Shown: one piece after another, positions 46,134-57,000 of the stretch
Numbering within the stretch: the stretch's first letter is position 1
How the letters are laid out: every line of letters starts with the position of its first letter
NCBI GenBank assembly: GCA_028622995.1
Contig: JAJQJQ010000006.1
Coordinates: 8,308,001 to 8,372,000, forward strand
Length of the DNA: 64,000 nt
Direction of reading: 5' to 3'
Source of the DNA: Panagrolaimus kolymaensis
Lineage: Eukaryota > Nematoda > Chromadorea > Rhabditida > Panagrolaimidae
Made by a program: the position numbers and the translations under genes
The notes under the pieces: generated by a model
Databases searched by the model: none
Seen by the model: the letters and a program-made list of their open reading frames with translations, nothing else
Told to the model about the DNA's origin: nothing

Positions 46134-46530
46134 TAATGGCATCCCTTGAAAGCCAACACATATATGTATCTCCAAAAAATAAAAGGGGCTGTTTTTTGTA
46201 TGGTTTTCTTTCATTATTTTGTGATTTCTGCTCTCCACTAATTCATCGACAAAAACTTTTTCTCACATTCAAAAAAAAATCAAACAGAAAATATTTTCTA
46301 ATAGAAAATGGATCTCCATCTAATGATTTAGTTTTGGAAGAAATTAATGGACCACTGAGACATTTAACAACGGAATCTTTAACTTTGGAAAATATTACTG
46401 TAAATTCTAAAGTTATGAAATATTTTCACAATCTAAATACACACTTGGTGAATTCAAGAAGCATATGATTGCTAAAGAGAAAAAGAAGAATCGGAAATTG
46501 AAAGGGATGAATCTTGAAACTTTTTTGCAT
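46134..46530 (+). pseudogene. F-box gene relic, collinear internally deleted copy
   Basis: In order it matches 42805-42976 (non-coding), about 44462-44610 (ENGSPSNDLVLEEINGPLRH) and about 45366-45430 (acidic tail) of the F-box locus, with the intervening sequence missing. The joined parts are out of frame and the F-box itself is gone. Confidence 0.75.
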
Positions 46531-46958
46531 TTGTTGGTTTAAAAAAATCGAGAGATAAATTCTTTTGAAAGATACCGAAAAATAAGCAGTTGTAATAAGC
46601 ATTTGTTTAGTTGTGTTAACATTAAAGTAAGCTGGTAGAGCAAGCATAACATAGTGGGGATGAATGAAAATTCCCTTAACCACTTAAAAAAGTCACATTT
46701 CAATTAAGAAAAGATACTTGAAATAGTGATACCACGTTTCATAAACCTTCTGTGATTCACCAGATGCAAGCAGATGTTGTTAAAAGTGGTGAAAAAAAGT
46801 GATCATCTCCGTCTGTCAAAAACTAATAATCCACAATCTCTTTTTCCTATCATCACATAATAGAAAAATAATCAAAAAGCAGTAAAAAAGATTTTATTAA
46901 AATGAACAAAAAAACATAATAATAAATAAGAACATGAAAACATATTACATACAATAAA

Positions 46959-47434
46959 TTATTGGAAATCAGGAGTTGGAACATCAAATTTGATCATATG
47001 AAGTTCATTCTTCGCATGAAGAAGCTTTTCGTTGTGGACATAATGTTCACAAGCATAACACCAGACAGACAGATCAACAGTTGAGAGAGCCATACAATGA
47101 TCAGGATTGAGATTGAAGTGTTCCATTGCATGATTACGAACATAACGACTACAGTTAACCTGAAAAACAAGTAGTTAGTTAATAATCAAATGTAAACGAT
47201 AAAGGAACTTACTGCATGACAGGTTAAACAAATCCAATTTTCCTTCTTCATTTTATCTTCTTCTGATTCACATTCAGGACATTCTTGATTGACACCAAAA
47301 CCAAACATAGCAAAATCTTTGACTGTATCCAAATGAGGGCAGGTTGTAAGCGGAACGACTTCATATGCACCGATGTCGTTTTCATTTGATGCTTCATCGA
47401 CATCCATTGAAGGAGCATTGGTATTTTCTGCCAT
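46959..47434 (-). CDS. Stand-alone ZnF-UBP ubiquitin-binding protein
   Basis: Exons 47213-47434 and 46959-47159 give 140 aa, almost entirely one zinc finger of the UBP class. Zinc ligands and core are clear: TTCPHL, ECPEC, WICLTCHAVNCSRYV, then H-x3-H pairs, and LSVWCYACEHYVHN. The Arg, Trp and Tyr that hold the free Gly-Gly end of ubiquitin in HDAC6 and USP5 are present. No deacetylase or protease domain accompanies it, so it is probably a small ubiquitin-tail reader. The start follows an acceptor (ttttag) 8 nt upstream, consistent with trans-splicing. It is divergent from GTPase copy 1. Confidence 0.87.
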
Positions 47435-48150
47435 ATTTGAATCTAAAATTGAACTTGTAAAATTGAATAAAAAGTTTTTTGCGATGATGAACACGAAAAA
47501 TGGAAAGAAGTAAATCCTGAAAAACTCGAAAAAGAAGTTCGAAATAGGCTAAAAATGAAGAGAGAAGAAAATCTTACGCTCCATTGTCATTAGCAAATAA
47601 CCATTAAATAGGCGCGGATTTGAAAAAAAGTGGCGAAAGAAGGAAAAAATAAGTATCAAAAACGATGGATGAATAATTAAAGGATTCAATAATATGAATT
47701 CATAATAGTGCTTATCACAACAACAAACAAAAAAATCAGGATAATAAGGATATTCATGAGCTTTTTGAATCGAAATTTTCTATTAATCAAACAACACATG
47801 AATGTGAAAAAATAATGTTAAAAAGTTATTATTAACGAAGAAAAGCAGTCTTTACTTTTTACTTACCTTTTCTTTGCTTTATAATAATTTCAAAAAATAC
47901 TAAAGAAAAGTCATTGCAAAAAAAAAGCTGGAGATGGATGCATTCAAGCACTCTTTGAAGTGTGCTAAGTTCCAAAGCGAATAATACATTATGCTTACGG
48001 TAGCAATTCTCAATCTTCCGTTTAATTTCACTTTTGTTTTCCAAAAACAAAATCTTGATAATTTCTTCCCGCGTTATTTTTGTGGTTTTATTGTTGCGTG
48101 TTTTATTTTCTTATCACCTTGCTAATAATATTATAATTTTTAGGCACAAA
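47435..48150. other. Intergenic between divergent genes
   Basis: Upstream regions of the ZnF-UBP gene and of GTPase copy 1. No motif is recognised beyond the acceptor at 48143. Confidence 0.45.
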
Positions 48151-50204
48151 ATGTCTGATCAACTTGATAAAACTAAAGCCAAGGATATCAATATCCTCAT
48201 CATTGGTGAAACTGGTATTGGAAAGTCAACATGGATCAACGCCATCGCTACATACCTCAAATATGACAAATTCAAAAAAGCTTCAAAATCTCCTTTGGTA
48301 AATTTGATTCCGACAGATTTTACTCATCAACCAAGTTCGCCATCAAAGAAAGAAGACGATGAAGCCGAAAATCGAGCCTCAATTTATCAAGATCGGAGGA
48401 GATGAAAATGAGAACACTGAAGCTGGAACCTCTCGAACTATCAAACCGAAAGCTCATCTTTTTGAATATAAGGATCGCGTTGTTCGTATCATTGACACTC
48501 CTGGAATTAGCGACACAAATGGAATCGACCAAGATAAGAAGAACATGCAAGAAATTGTCAATTTCATCAGCGAATTGTCTCATTTGAATTTGATTGTCTT
48601 CCTTTTGGCACCTGATCAAGCTCGCCTTACTCCTGCTTTCATTTTCTGTTTCCAAGAATTGATCACTCAATTTCATCGAGATGCTGCTCAAAACATCGTT
48701 TTCGCTTTTACAAAGTCTGCTAAATGTGGATTTAAAGTAAGTTATTTCTATTTTGTAATAGTTATTATAATCTCATTTTTTAGGCTGGTGAAACTCTGGT
48801 TCCTCTTAAAGTTCTTTTGAAGAGTATCAAAGATCAACAGGGCATTAATTTGCCGTTGAACAAGAAGACTACCTATGCTTTTGACAATGTCTCCTATCGA
48901 CACCTCTGCATCTTGAGCCTCAAAGTAAGTTGTTATAAATTTTATTCTTACTCATATGTTCAAATTGCATTTTAGGTCAAAAATGGTGAAAATTTGCTTA
49001 ACAAGAAGGACATCAAAAGCGCAAAAGAAAGTTTCAAAGTATCTCGTGAGGAATTCTTCAAGCTTCTCAAACATGCTCTTTATGTAAAACCACATGATCC
49101 TCATTCCACTGCAACTCTCAACTATACTCGAAACATCATTCTTCGAATCGTTGGTCCAATGACAATGATCTCTGTTTCTGTTCAACAAACTTTGGAAAAG
49201 ATCAAAGCACGTGAAGCTCTTCTTGCTCAATATCGTGGAAACGAAAGTGAACTTCGAAAGATTCTTTGGAACTCAATTACTGTCGTCAGATATCGCATGG
49301 AAAGAAAAGAAAAAGTTTTTTGCAAGAATTGCTCCACACTTAAGAAATACACAGGCGATAAACGAATTCCTTTTATTGAAGCTGATCCTGAAATGGCTGA
49401 TAATGATCCAATTGAAATATGGGAAATGGAATTATGTCTTCAAAAAAAAGATGGTTCATGGTATTGTGAAACATGTGGTGATGATTATAATAAAGGAACC
49501 GTTGTCAAGTTTTTCTCCAACTTTGAAGATGTTGAATATGAAAAAGATAAAACTATTGAAAGTCAACTTGTAAATGTTCACAGTGAGTTTAATATTGTTC
49601 TTTTATTTCCTTTTTTAAACTTGGATTATTTTTTTAGAAAGCCAACAAAGTATTGCCGAAAAGATTGCTGAGGAACACAAATTCCGTGATGAAATTATGC
49701 ACGAACGTGAAATCATCGTCAAAGCTTGCGCTAAGTTTGCTGCATATTTAAAGTCTTCTTCCATTCTTCCCTTCAACGATGTTACAGCACGTTATTTGGA
49801 TACCCTCATCGATGTTCAACTTAAAAAGGTTGGTTTTTCACTATCATCTTTGTTTATTATAATCTTTTATCCTTTAGAAAGATGGTTTTGAATCTGATCG
49901 CTACAATAATCTTTGCCAAATGAAGAAAGAATATCTTGAAGAAAAAGCTGTTCTCAGTCAAAATATTGATAAAATCGAAAATGCTGGCAACATTACTCCT
50001 GCTGATATCACCGATCTTGTTGAAGAACTAGTTGTCCTCAAGCATTATGGAAAGGATATCGATGCTGCTTTGAATTTTGTTAAAGTTGATGTGGATCGCG
50101 CCATTCTTGAAGAACCTGCTAATCCTTCTCCTGAACTTTCTGTTATTGAACCACATAAAACTAAAACATGGTGGCAAACTATTGGAAGCTGGTTGAAATT
50201 ATAA
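48151..50204 (+). CDS. AIG1-like P-loop GTPase, copy 1 (frameshifted)
   Basis: Exons 48151-48736, 48784-48924, 48976-49582, 49638-49828 and 49878-50204. Exons 2 and 4 match copy 2 in length. The G domain shows GETGIGKST (G1), DTPGI (G3) and FTKSA (G4 position). The C-terminal helical part carries a CKNC...CETC cysteine insertion and ends in coiled coil. Relative to copy 2 the first exon has one extra A in a run of four (48368-48371), which shifts the frame and stops translation at 48405. All downstream exons are open. It is therefore a very young pseudogene or an assembly error. A splice acceptor lies 7 nt before the ATG. Confidence 0.68.
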
Positions 50205-50528
50205 GCTACAATGCTTTAATTTGTTGTTTGTTTTTCTTCAATTTGTGTTTTGTTTTTTTGTTTGATAAATTTTTTAAAACTTTGCTTTCTTCTTTTGTCG
50301 TTTATCATTTTGCATATATGTAGCTTTCATGTGTTAACAGCTATAATTATCTCAATACCCAAGTTTGATTAAAGACTATTAAACACTTTTGGCCGCTAAT
50401 ATGAGATGATTCATCCAATAAAAGATACCGCGGAAGGGTTTATGGATTTACGAGAAAAATTTTTTTAATTTTAGCACATTTTACAGCTTTCTAAAGCATC
50501 ATATTTCCTTACAATCTTGTCTTATGAA
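50205..50528. other. 3' flank of GTPase 1
   Basis: No gene. It contains tacccaagtttga (50356-50368), identical to 13 bases of the nematode SL1 leader but without a following GT donor. Confidence 0.45.
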
Positions 50529-51065
50529 TAGGGATGCCCAGCCTTCGCTGCAAGGGCAATGCACTTACTGCGCAGCTAATTCGCAGCTTATTTTGCAGTA
50601 AAGGCGCAACTAACGAAAATACGCTGCGCAGTTACTGCAAATAAGCTGCGCAGTAACTGCAACTTCTTTTGCAGCTAATGCCCATTAACTGCAATTTTTT
50701 TGCAGTTATTATTTCCTTTCGTTTTTACGCTTGCATATCAATATAAAATTTGATCAAAAATCAATATTTCTCTTTATTAAAAGCAATATTTTACATATTG
50801 CTTTTAATTAAAGAAAAGTATTAACTTTTAACCCACGAATTAGAATAAACGCGACACGAATTTAGCGAGGAATAAAAAGAGGAACTAATCAAAACTAGCT
50901 ATACTTAATTTGTTTGATTAGTTATTTTTTGGATCAAACACGGCATTAATATCCTGATACACCCCATAATAATATACAGGAATAAAAGCTTTAATAGAAA
51001 ACACTTTTTTGGTTTAGAAATTGCTTTTTTGTAACTTTCATAAGGGATAAAAAAAAGTTCTGCAA

Positions 51066-51300
51066 CTTACAAACAGAAACAATCTAAAAGGGATGATTAC
51101 ATGGAAAATAATTTTAACGATACAAATAACAAAAAATAAAGACTCTGTTACTTACTAAAACAGAGGTTCCTAAAATAAGAATGGATAAGACATACGAGGG
51201 AAAAAACTTTCAATAACTTACAAACAGAAAGTACCTATAAAGGGCATATTAAAACACGAAGAACAAAAAACACTGTTACTTACCAAACAGAGGTTCCTGA
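51066..51300. repeat. Diverged direct repeat inside the transposon
   Basis: Two units each start near cttacaaacagaaa (51066 and about 51217) and end near acagaggttcct (about 51172 and 51299). Confidence 0.55.
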
Positions 51301-51779
51301 AAACATGAATACAAATAAAAATCTCAAACAAAGTTACAAAAAAGCAATTTCTTTTAATGAATAAAACCAAAATTATGCTTATGCTTTAGGTTAACGATGA
51401 TAACAAGGGTAGAATTTTAATGAATAAAACATTTGCGAAAAAGCAAGTATCTTAAGCCCCAAAGGAGAAATTTTCTTAATTACATATAGGTATTATTAGT
51501 TTGCAAGTATCTTATCCTACTTTATTGCTTTTGAATTTTTTTAATTATCTTTTTCAACTATTACTTCCGATATGTTGGTAACTATATTTCAAGCTGTAAA
51601 ATTCATTTTATTAAAAGAACGTTAAAAGAAATGGCAAAAACAGGCAACTTTAAAATTTTGATGCAAGTGGTATCTTCTTAATTTTTTATTGAAAGGTATT
51701 GTAATAATAATAACAAACCCTTAAAAAGTGGATAATTTTACTGAACAAAGCTATTTATAAAGCAAATAAAGTAAAACGC

Positions 51780-52218
51780 ATAAATTGCTTACAAAATAAC
51801 CTTTTTGGGCGTGAAATCTCTGAAAATATGAAATTGGCACCAACCGATAGCTTTTCGTTTGAAATAGTTAGGATTTAAATAAATTTTCTTCGGTAATAAA
51901 AAATCCTCTATTTGATTACATCAAAGAATCGAGATACAACTAAAAAACAGCCATATTTCGATACTTGAAAATTTATTCTCATTTTTTCAAAAGCAATAAA
52001 CTGTCAAAAAGAGGTAAAGGTTTGGAGAAATGACTAAAAAAGAAAAAGTGTCAAAGTCTAAGAATTTTGAATTATGACGTAACCGAATAGAGGGGTTTTT
52101 ATTACAGAGGAAAATTTATTTAAATCCTAACTATTTCAAACGAAAAGCTATCGGTTGGTGCCAATTTCATATTTTCAGAGATTTCACGCCCAAAAAGGTT
52201 ATTTTTTAAGCAATTTAT
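51780..52218. repeat. Long inverted repeat (fold-back) inside the transposon
   Basis: Arms 51780-51913 and 52086-52218 are reverse complements over about 133 bp with only a handful of differences, separated by 172 bp. Confidence 0.88.
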
Positions 52219-53748
52219 CCTCATAACTACTGGTTAAAAAAAACTTGGAAGTTGGAAACGTGTAATATTTCTTTTCAGACCACGAGAAAAGTAAACACTG
52301 CTTTATTTCCTTATTAACATAATCCCAAAAGATATATTTTTTAAATTATAGCTAACTATTAACAGTGCCAATTTATGGTTAAACACAAAAAAAATACTCC
52401 ATCAACAAGTATTGTTATCATTACTGGTTCCAGAACCTCATGCCTTTATAGCGGGTGTAAGTTTGCATCATAAAACATTCGTTCTCGCTATATTATTAGT
52501 TTACAATCCCAACATTTTACATTTATTAGTAAAATAGAAACGAGAATCAAAATGTGATAAAAAAAACTAAAGGTTAACACGATTCATTAAAATCTTTTCC
52601 GAAGAAAAAAAAATGTGTGGACGTTCATATCAAAATTTAATTTTAGTCTTATGTATGTTAAAACTAATTTTAAATCCTTTATTTATAACTCTAAACCCCA
52701 TGAACCCGGAAAATATGTGTACTTTTTCGGTTTCTGTTTAAAAAAACTTATAAGAAACTTGCCAACATAATATTTAAATATCTGATAAATCAATTTTAAT
52801 TCGGGATTAAGGCGCGAAGAACTTAGAAGAAAAAATATGTAAAAGAAAGCGATAAATATGAAAGACATCGAATAAAAAGTTCAAGTTTGTTCATTTTCCT
52901 TTTAAGAAATTGTAACAAAGAGAAAAAATTAGCTGCAACGCTATCATTAAGTGCGCAGTTAAGTTGCAGGTAGTGCGCAGTTAGTGCATCGTTGCATTAC
53001 CTGCAAATACGCTGCAAAAAATGCAGTATATTTGCAGGTAATTATTTTTGCAGCTTTCGAACCCTGGGTGGGCAGCGATGCCTTTAACGCTAGTGTTCCC
53101 CGTCTTTTTTTTCGTCAACGCTAGCAAAAAAGGCAAAAAAACATTTTTTTGGGTTCGAGTTCTCTCATATATTTTTAGACCTTATTTTTTATGTAGATCC
53201 CAAATATGTTAATATTAGCATGGGTTCTTATTCGACAGTAGCCTCAAACGAGTAAAAAAATCAGCTTTTTAATTATTTAACCCCTCAATCAATCCCAATC
53301 AAAGATGGGACTAATACTACAAGATGCAGAATTAAATTCTGCATCTATAGCTCAAAGGAAAATCAGGCGCCATCAAGCGCCGAAATACTTTTAGTCAAAA
53401 AACTAATGAAATGATTGAAAAAAATGTTTTTTTGATTGAAAAATTCATTTTTGATTTGAAAAAGACATTTTGGCATTAGAAGTCAAACAGCAAACCCTTT
53501 GACAAAGCTCTTTTGCAAAGCAAAAAGCTCTTTTTCAAAGCAAAAAAGAAGAAAAACAAGAGTGTTCCCTATTACGAAAAAAATGCAATTTTTAGAAATT
53601 TCAATTGCGTATTTCATTTATATTTTAATTGAATTTTGTTTTTTCGTTAATTCAAAAGTTATTTCAATTGAGCTAACTTATCTTTTGAGACAAAAATCAA
53701 AAAATTCTATCGATTCTGTAAAAACCGCTGCCCATCCCTACTTATGAA

Positions 53749-54249
53749 AGGCAAAGCACGTTGCTTTGTTTAGAACCTATGTAAAACGGAGTAAAAGAGA
53801 TTTTAGTTGCATTTTTTATAGTAAACGATACAGTTACAATATTTCTTGTTCCATTATTACCATCGAAAAGGGGTCAAAAGACTAACAGTAAAAAATGGAA
53901 ACGATTTGAAAAAAAGAACGTGGAAATTTTGGTTTACAATCAAAAAACTTTTTGATAATTAAAAAAGAGTTAAGTTTGAGCAACCAAATAAAAAGGCGAA
54001 GCAATTAGGCTTGAAAGGATTCTTCAAACACCATCAACTCTCATCGCGCAAAACTTTTTTCTGCGAAAGTATACGATCCTTTTTTTAGGATGATAGCTGA
54101 AAAGATTCATTCATTCATTCCTTTGATTTTCTTTCAATCGTGTTTTGCATATTTTTGCTATTCATCTCATTTTTGTTATTCCATCGTTATTTATCGCGTG
54201 TTTCTGTTTGTAGCATTGCTAATTATCGTTATATTTTCAGGCTTCAATA
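53749..54249. other. Intergenic upstream of GTPase 2
   Basis: AT-rich. It ends with a splice acceptor (atattttcag) 9 nt before the ATG. No other motif is recognised. Confidence 0.45.
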
Positions 54250-56259
54250 ATGTCACTTGGTGAAATCAAAGTTAAGGATGTTAACATCCTGATCGTTGGA
54301 GAAACTGGTATTGGAAAATCAACTTGGATCAACGCCGTCGCAACATATCTCAAATATGACAACTTCAAAAAAGCGTCGAAATCTCCTTTGGTAAACTTGA
54401 TCCCAACTGATTTCACTTACAATCCACCTCCACAAGAAACAAAAGATGACGACGATGAAATCGAAATCGAGCATCAATTAATCAAGATTGGAAATGATGA
54501 AAATGAGAGTATGGAACCAGGAAAATCTCGAACGATGAAACCTAAAGCTCATGTTTTTGAATATAAAGGCCGTGTTGTTCGCCTCATCGATACTCCTGGC
54601 ATCAGTGATACAGATGGCATCATTCAAGACAAAAAGAATATGCAAGAAATCGTCGACTTCATCAGCGATTTGACTCACTTGAACTTGATCGTCTTCCTTA
54701 TGGCGCCTAATCAATCTCGTTTGACTCCTGCTTTCACTTTTTGTTTCCAAGAACTGATCATGCAATTTCATCGAAGTGCTGCTGATAACATGGTCTTCGC
54801 CTTCACTAAATCAGCCGAATGTGGATTCAAAGTAGGTTTCGTTATTTTCTTTAACTATAGTAACTTCTGATTTTTAGGTTGGTGATACTTTTACTCCGCT
54901 CAAGATGCTTTTGAAAAATATCAAAGAACAACAAGGCATCGATATGCCATTGAAGGCAAAAACCATGTTCGCTTTTGACAATGTTTCTTATCGTGAACTT
55001 TGCATTATGAATGTTACGGTAGGTTATTCTATTCTTTTTATATATATCTAATTTTTCTTTTTTAGGGTAAGAATCTTCTTAACAAAGAACGAAAGAAGGC
55101 TGTTGCAAAGTGCTTCGATGTATCACGTGATGAACTCTTCCGTCTTATCGAACACGCTCTCCATGTTAAACCTCATAATCCACAATCGACTGCAGTCCTC
55201 AATTACACTCGCAGCATCATCCTTCGTCTTGTTGGTCCAATGACAATGATCTCTGCTTCTGTTCAACAAACTTTGGAGAAGATTAAAGAACGTGAATCTC
55301 TTCTTACATACTTCAATGGAGAAGAAGAAGAACTCAAGAAGGTTTTGCTTCGTCCAATTACCATTGTTAGATATCGTTTGGAAAGCAAGAAGATGGTCTT
55401 TTGTAAGAATTGTGCTACTTTGGAAGCTTATTATGATGATGCTCGACTTCCTTATATTACTGCTGATCCTGAAGTAGCTAGTCAAAATCCTTTGAAAATT
55501 TGGCGAGCGAAAGAATGTTCCAAGAAAAATGGTAAATACTATTGTCTTGATTGCAAAGGTGACTTCAAGAAAGGAAAGACCTACCGAACCTTTTACAATG
55601 TTCAAGAAACTGAACTTAAAGAAGATCAAACTATTGGAAGTGAAATTGAATATGTTCAAAGTAAGTTTTTTAACTGTTTTTACCCTTTATTCATCTCTCT
55701 GGTTTTTTAGAAAATAGAAAGGATATTGTTCAACAAATTGCTGAAGCTGACATATTTCGAGAAGAAATTATCCAAGAACGTGAAGTCATCATCAAAGCTT
55801 GCGCAAAGTTTGCAGCATATTTGAAAGCTTCTTCAATTCTCCCTTATAATGATGTCACATCTCGTTATTTGGACACTCTTATCGACATCGAAGAAAAGAA
55901 GGTTTGTATTTTTTTACTTTATCTCTTATATGAATTTTTTGTTTTAGAAAGATGGTTGCAACCTTGAATACTACCGAAGCCTTTGTCAAATGAAGAAAGA
56001 ATATCTTGAAGAAAAAGCCATCCTCACTGAAGGTTTTGAAAACATCGAAATTGATGGTGCTATCTCCGCTCATGATATCAGTGTTCTTGTTCGTCAACTT
56101 ATTGCTCTCAAACATTATGGTAAAGATATTAGTTATGCTTTGGCTTTTGTTAAAGAACATGATGACAGTAACTACAATGATCAAGCTTCAAATCCTCGAC
56201 CTCAAACCAAAATGTGGCGAAAACTTATTGGAACTGTTAGTGATATGTTCACTTTATAA
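54250..56259 (+). CDS. AIG1-like P-loop GTPase, copy 2
   Basis: Exons 54250-54831, 54878-55018, 55066-55660, 55711-55901 and 55948-56259 give 606 aa. G1 is GETGIGKST (residues 17-25), G3 is DTPGI (114-118) and the G4 position is FTKSA (185-189), which lacks the usual Asp. A long conserved stretch follows (NLIVFLMAPNQSRLTPAFTF, then CFQELIMQFHRSAADN). The family resembles uncharacterised AIG1-like GTPases of fungi and invertebrates. After a helical region, a cysteine cluster (CKNC at about 352, then C...YYCLDC at about 390-400) probably binds zinc. The C-terminus is helical and charged. No signal or membrane segment is seen, so it is likely cytosolic. It is the best-preserved intact member of the tandem array. 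Confidence 0.83.
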
Positions 56260-57000
56260 GTCCATGCTTTGTTTGTATTGTTTTTTTACTTATTGTTTGA
56301 TTTTTCTTTTGTGTTTGTTCAATTGAATTTTTACAATGTTGTTTTTAATAAACCTATAGTTATTACTTTGTGCCTCTTAATTTTTGGATTTCTTCATGTT
56401 GTATTCAGGGGAACTAAAGTTGGGTATTTAGCGATAATTTCTCCGCACTCTAAGAAAGTATTCCATGCAATGCCACCATATATGTGTGCCTTTTGTTCAG
56501 CATTGAATCAGTAAAAAGCATTTATTATTAGCGTTGAGATAAAACCCAGGAATTCAGTGGCAACCAATTTTACGAATAGCATTACAAATCATTGGCTGAA
56601 ATTTTTGAGGATTATTGTTTTGTTGGTCAAATTTTGTGTAAACGAAGTATACCATTACGTTAGCTATGGTTGAATGAAACTGATGGAAGACATTTTTAGC
56701 CTTTTCACCCTTTTCTCATATTTTTATTTGGAACTGTCAAACCTTACAATGATAGCACTTGTAAAAAACCTAAAAAAACTTCTTTGCAATCAATCTTTAT
56801 TCGTTGAAGCTATTTGTATTTTTGCCGCAAACTATTTTTTGTTGATTTTTGTAATGTAACTTTCGATTAACATTTCCTATTGAAAAATTTGCGTATCCAT
56901 TTTTTTAAATGACGGTAGTCTTTTCCCGCCACTTTTATCCTTGTCTTCATTTTTATCATCTTTCGCCACACAAAATTCATTTCGCTTCCTTTTTGAATCA
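56260..57000. other. Intergenic with TIL relic
   Basis: Contains the TIL pseudogene fragment at 56500-56594. Small open stretches nearby have no family features. Confidence 0.5.
56500..56594 (-). pseudogene. Relic of the last exon of a TIL inhibitor gene
   Basis: Closely matches the last exon of the TIL gene at 61926 and its flanks. A stop codon replaces the codons after Gly-Cys (TGC CAC TGA), and one of the paired cysteines earlier is changed to Arg. The first two exons are absent. It sits 240 bp after GTPase 2, as the intact TIL gene follows GTPase 3, so the two genes were copied together. Confidence 0.85.

Larger units (their letters stand above)
45481..46958. other. Intergenic with Pol III-like unit and F-box relic
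   Basis: Contains the tRNA-like unit at 45878-45978 and the F-box gene relic at 46134-46530. Otherwise it is unassigned. Confidence 0.5.
50529..53740. mobile_element. hAT-like non-autonomous DNA transposon (3.2 kb)
   Basis: It is flanked by the exact 8-bp target duplication cttatgaa (50521-50528 and 53741-53748). Termini are inverted: tagggatgcccagc at 50529-50542, and gctgcccatcccta at 53727-53740, matching over 14 bp except two central bases. Eight-base duplications and a (C/T)AGGG(A/G)TG-type terminus are typical of hAT elements. Clustered GCAGTTA/GCAGCT subterminal motifs occur at about 50545-50710 and 52930-53060. No transposase reading frame is present. A second copy of the terminal sequence at 53066-53077 suggests a composite or nested structure. 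Confidence 0.8.

Noticed and set aside
49211..49573. 120-codon second-frame open stretch inside GTPase copy 1
   Set aside because: It overlaps a conserved exon in the true frame. A shadow frame of the same kind also occurs in copy 2.
53499..53747. 82-codon open frame at the right end of the transposon
   Set aside because: It runs into the terminal inverted repeat and target duplication. No transposase motif.
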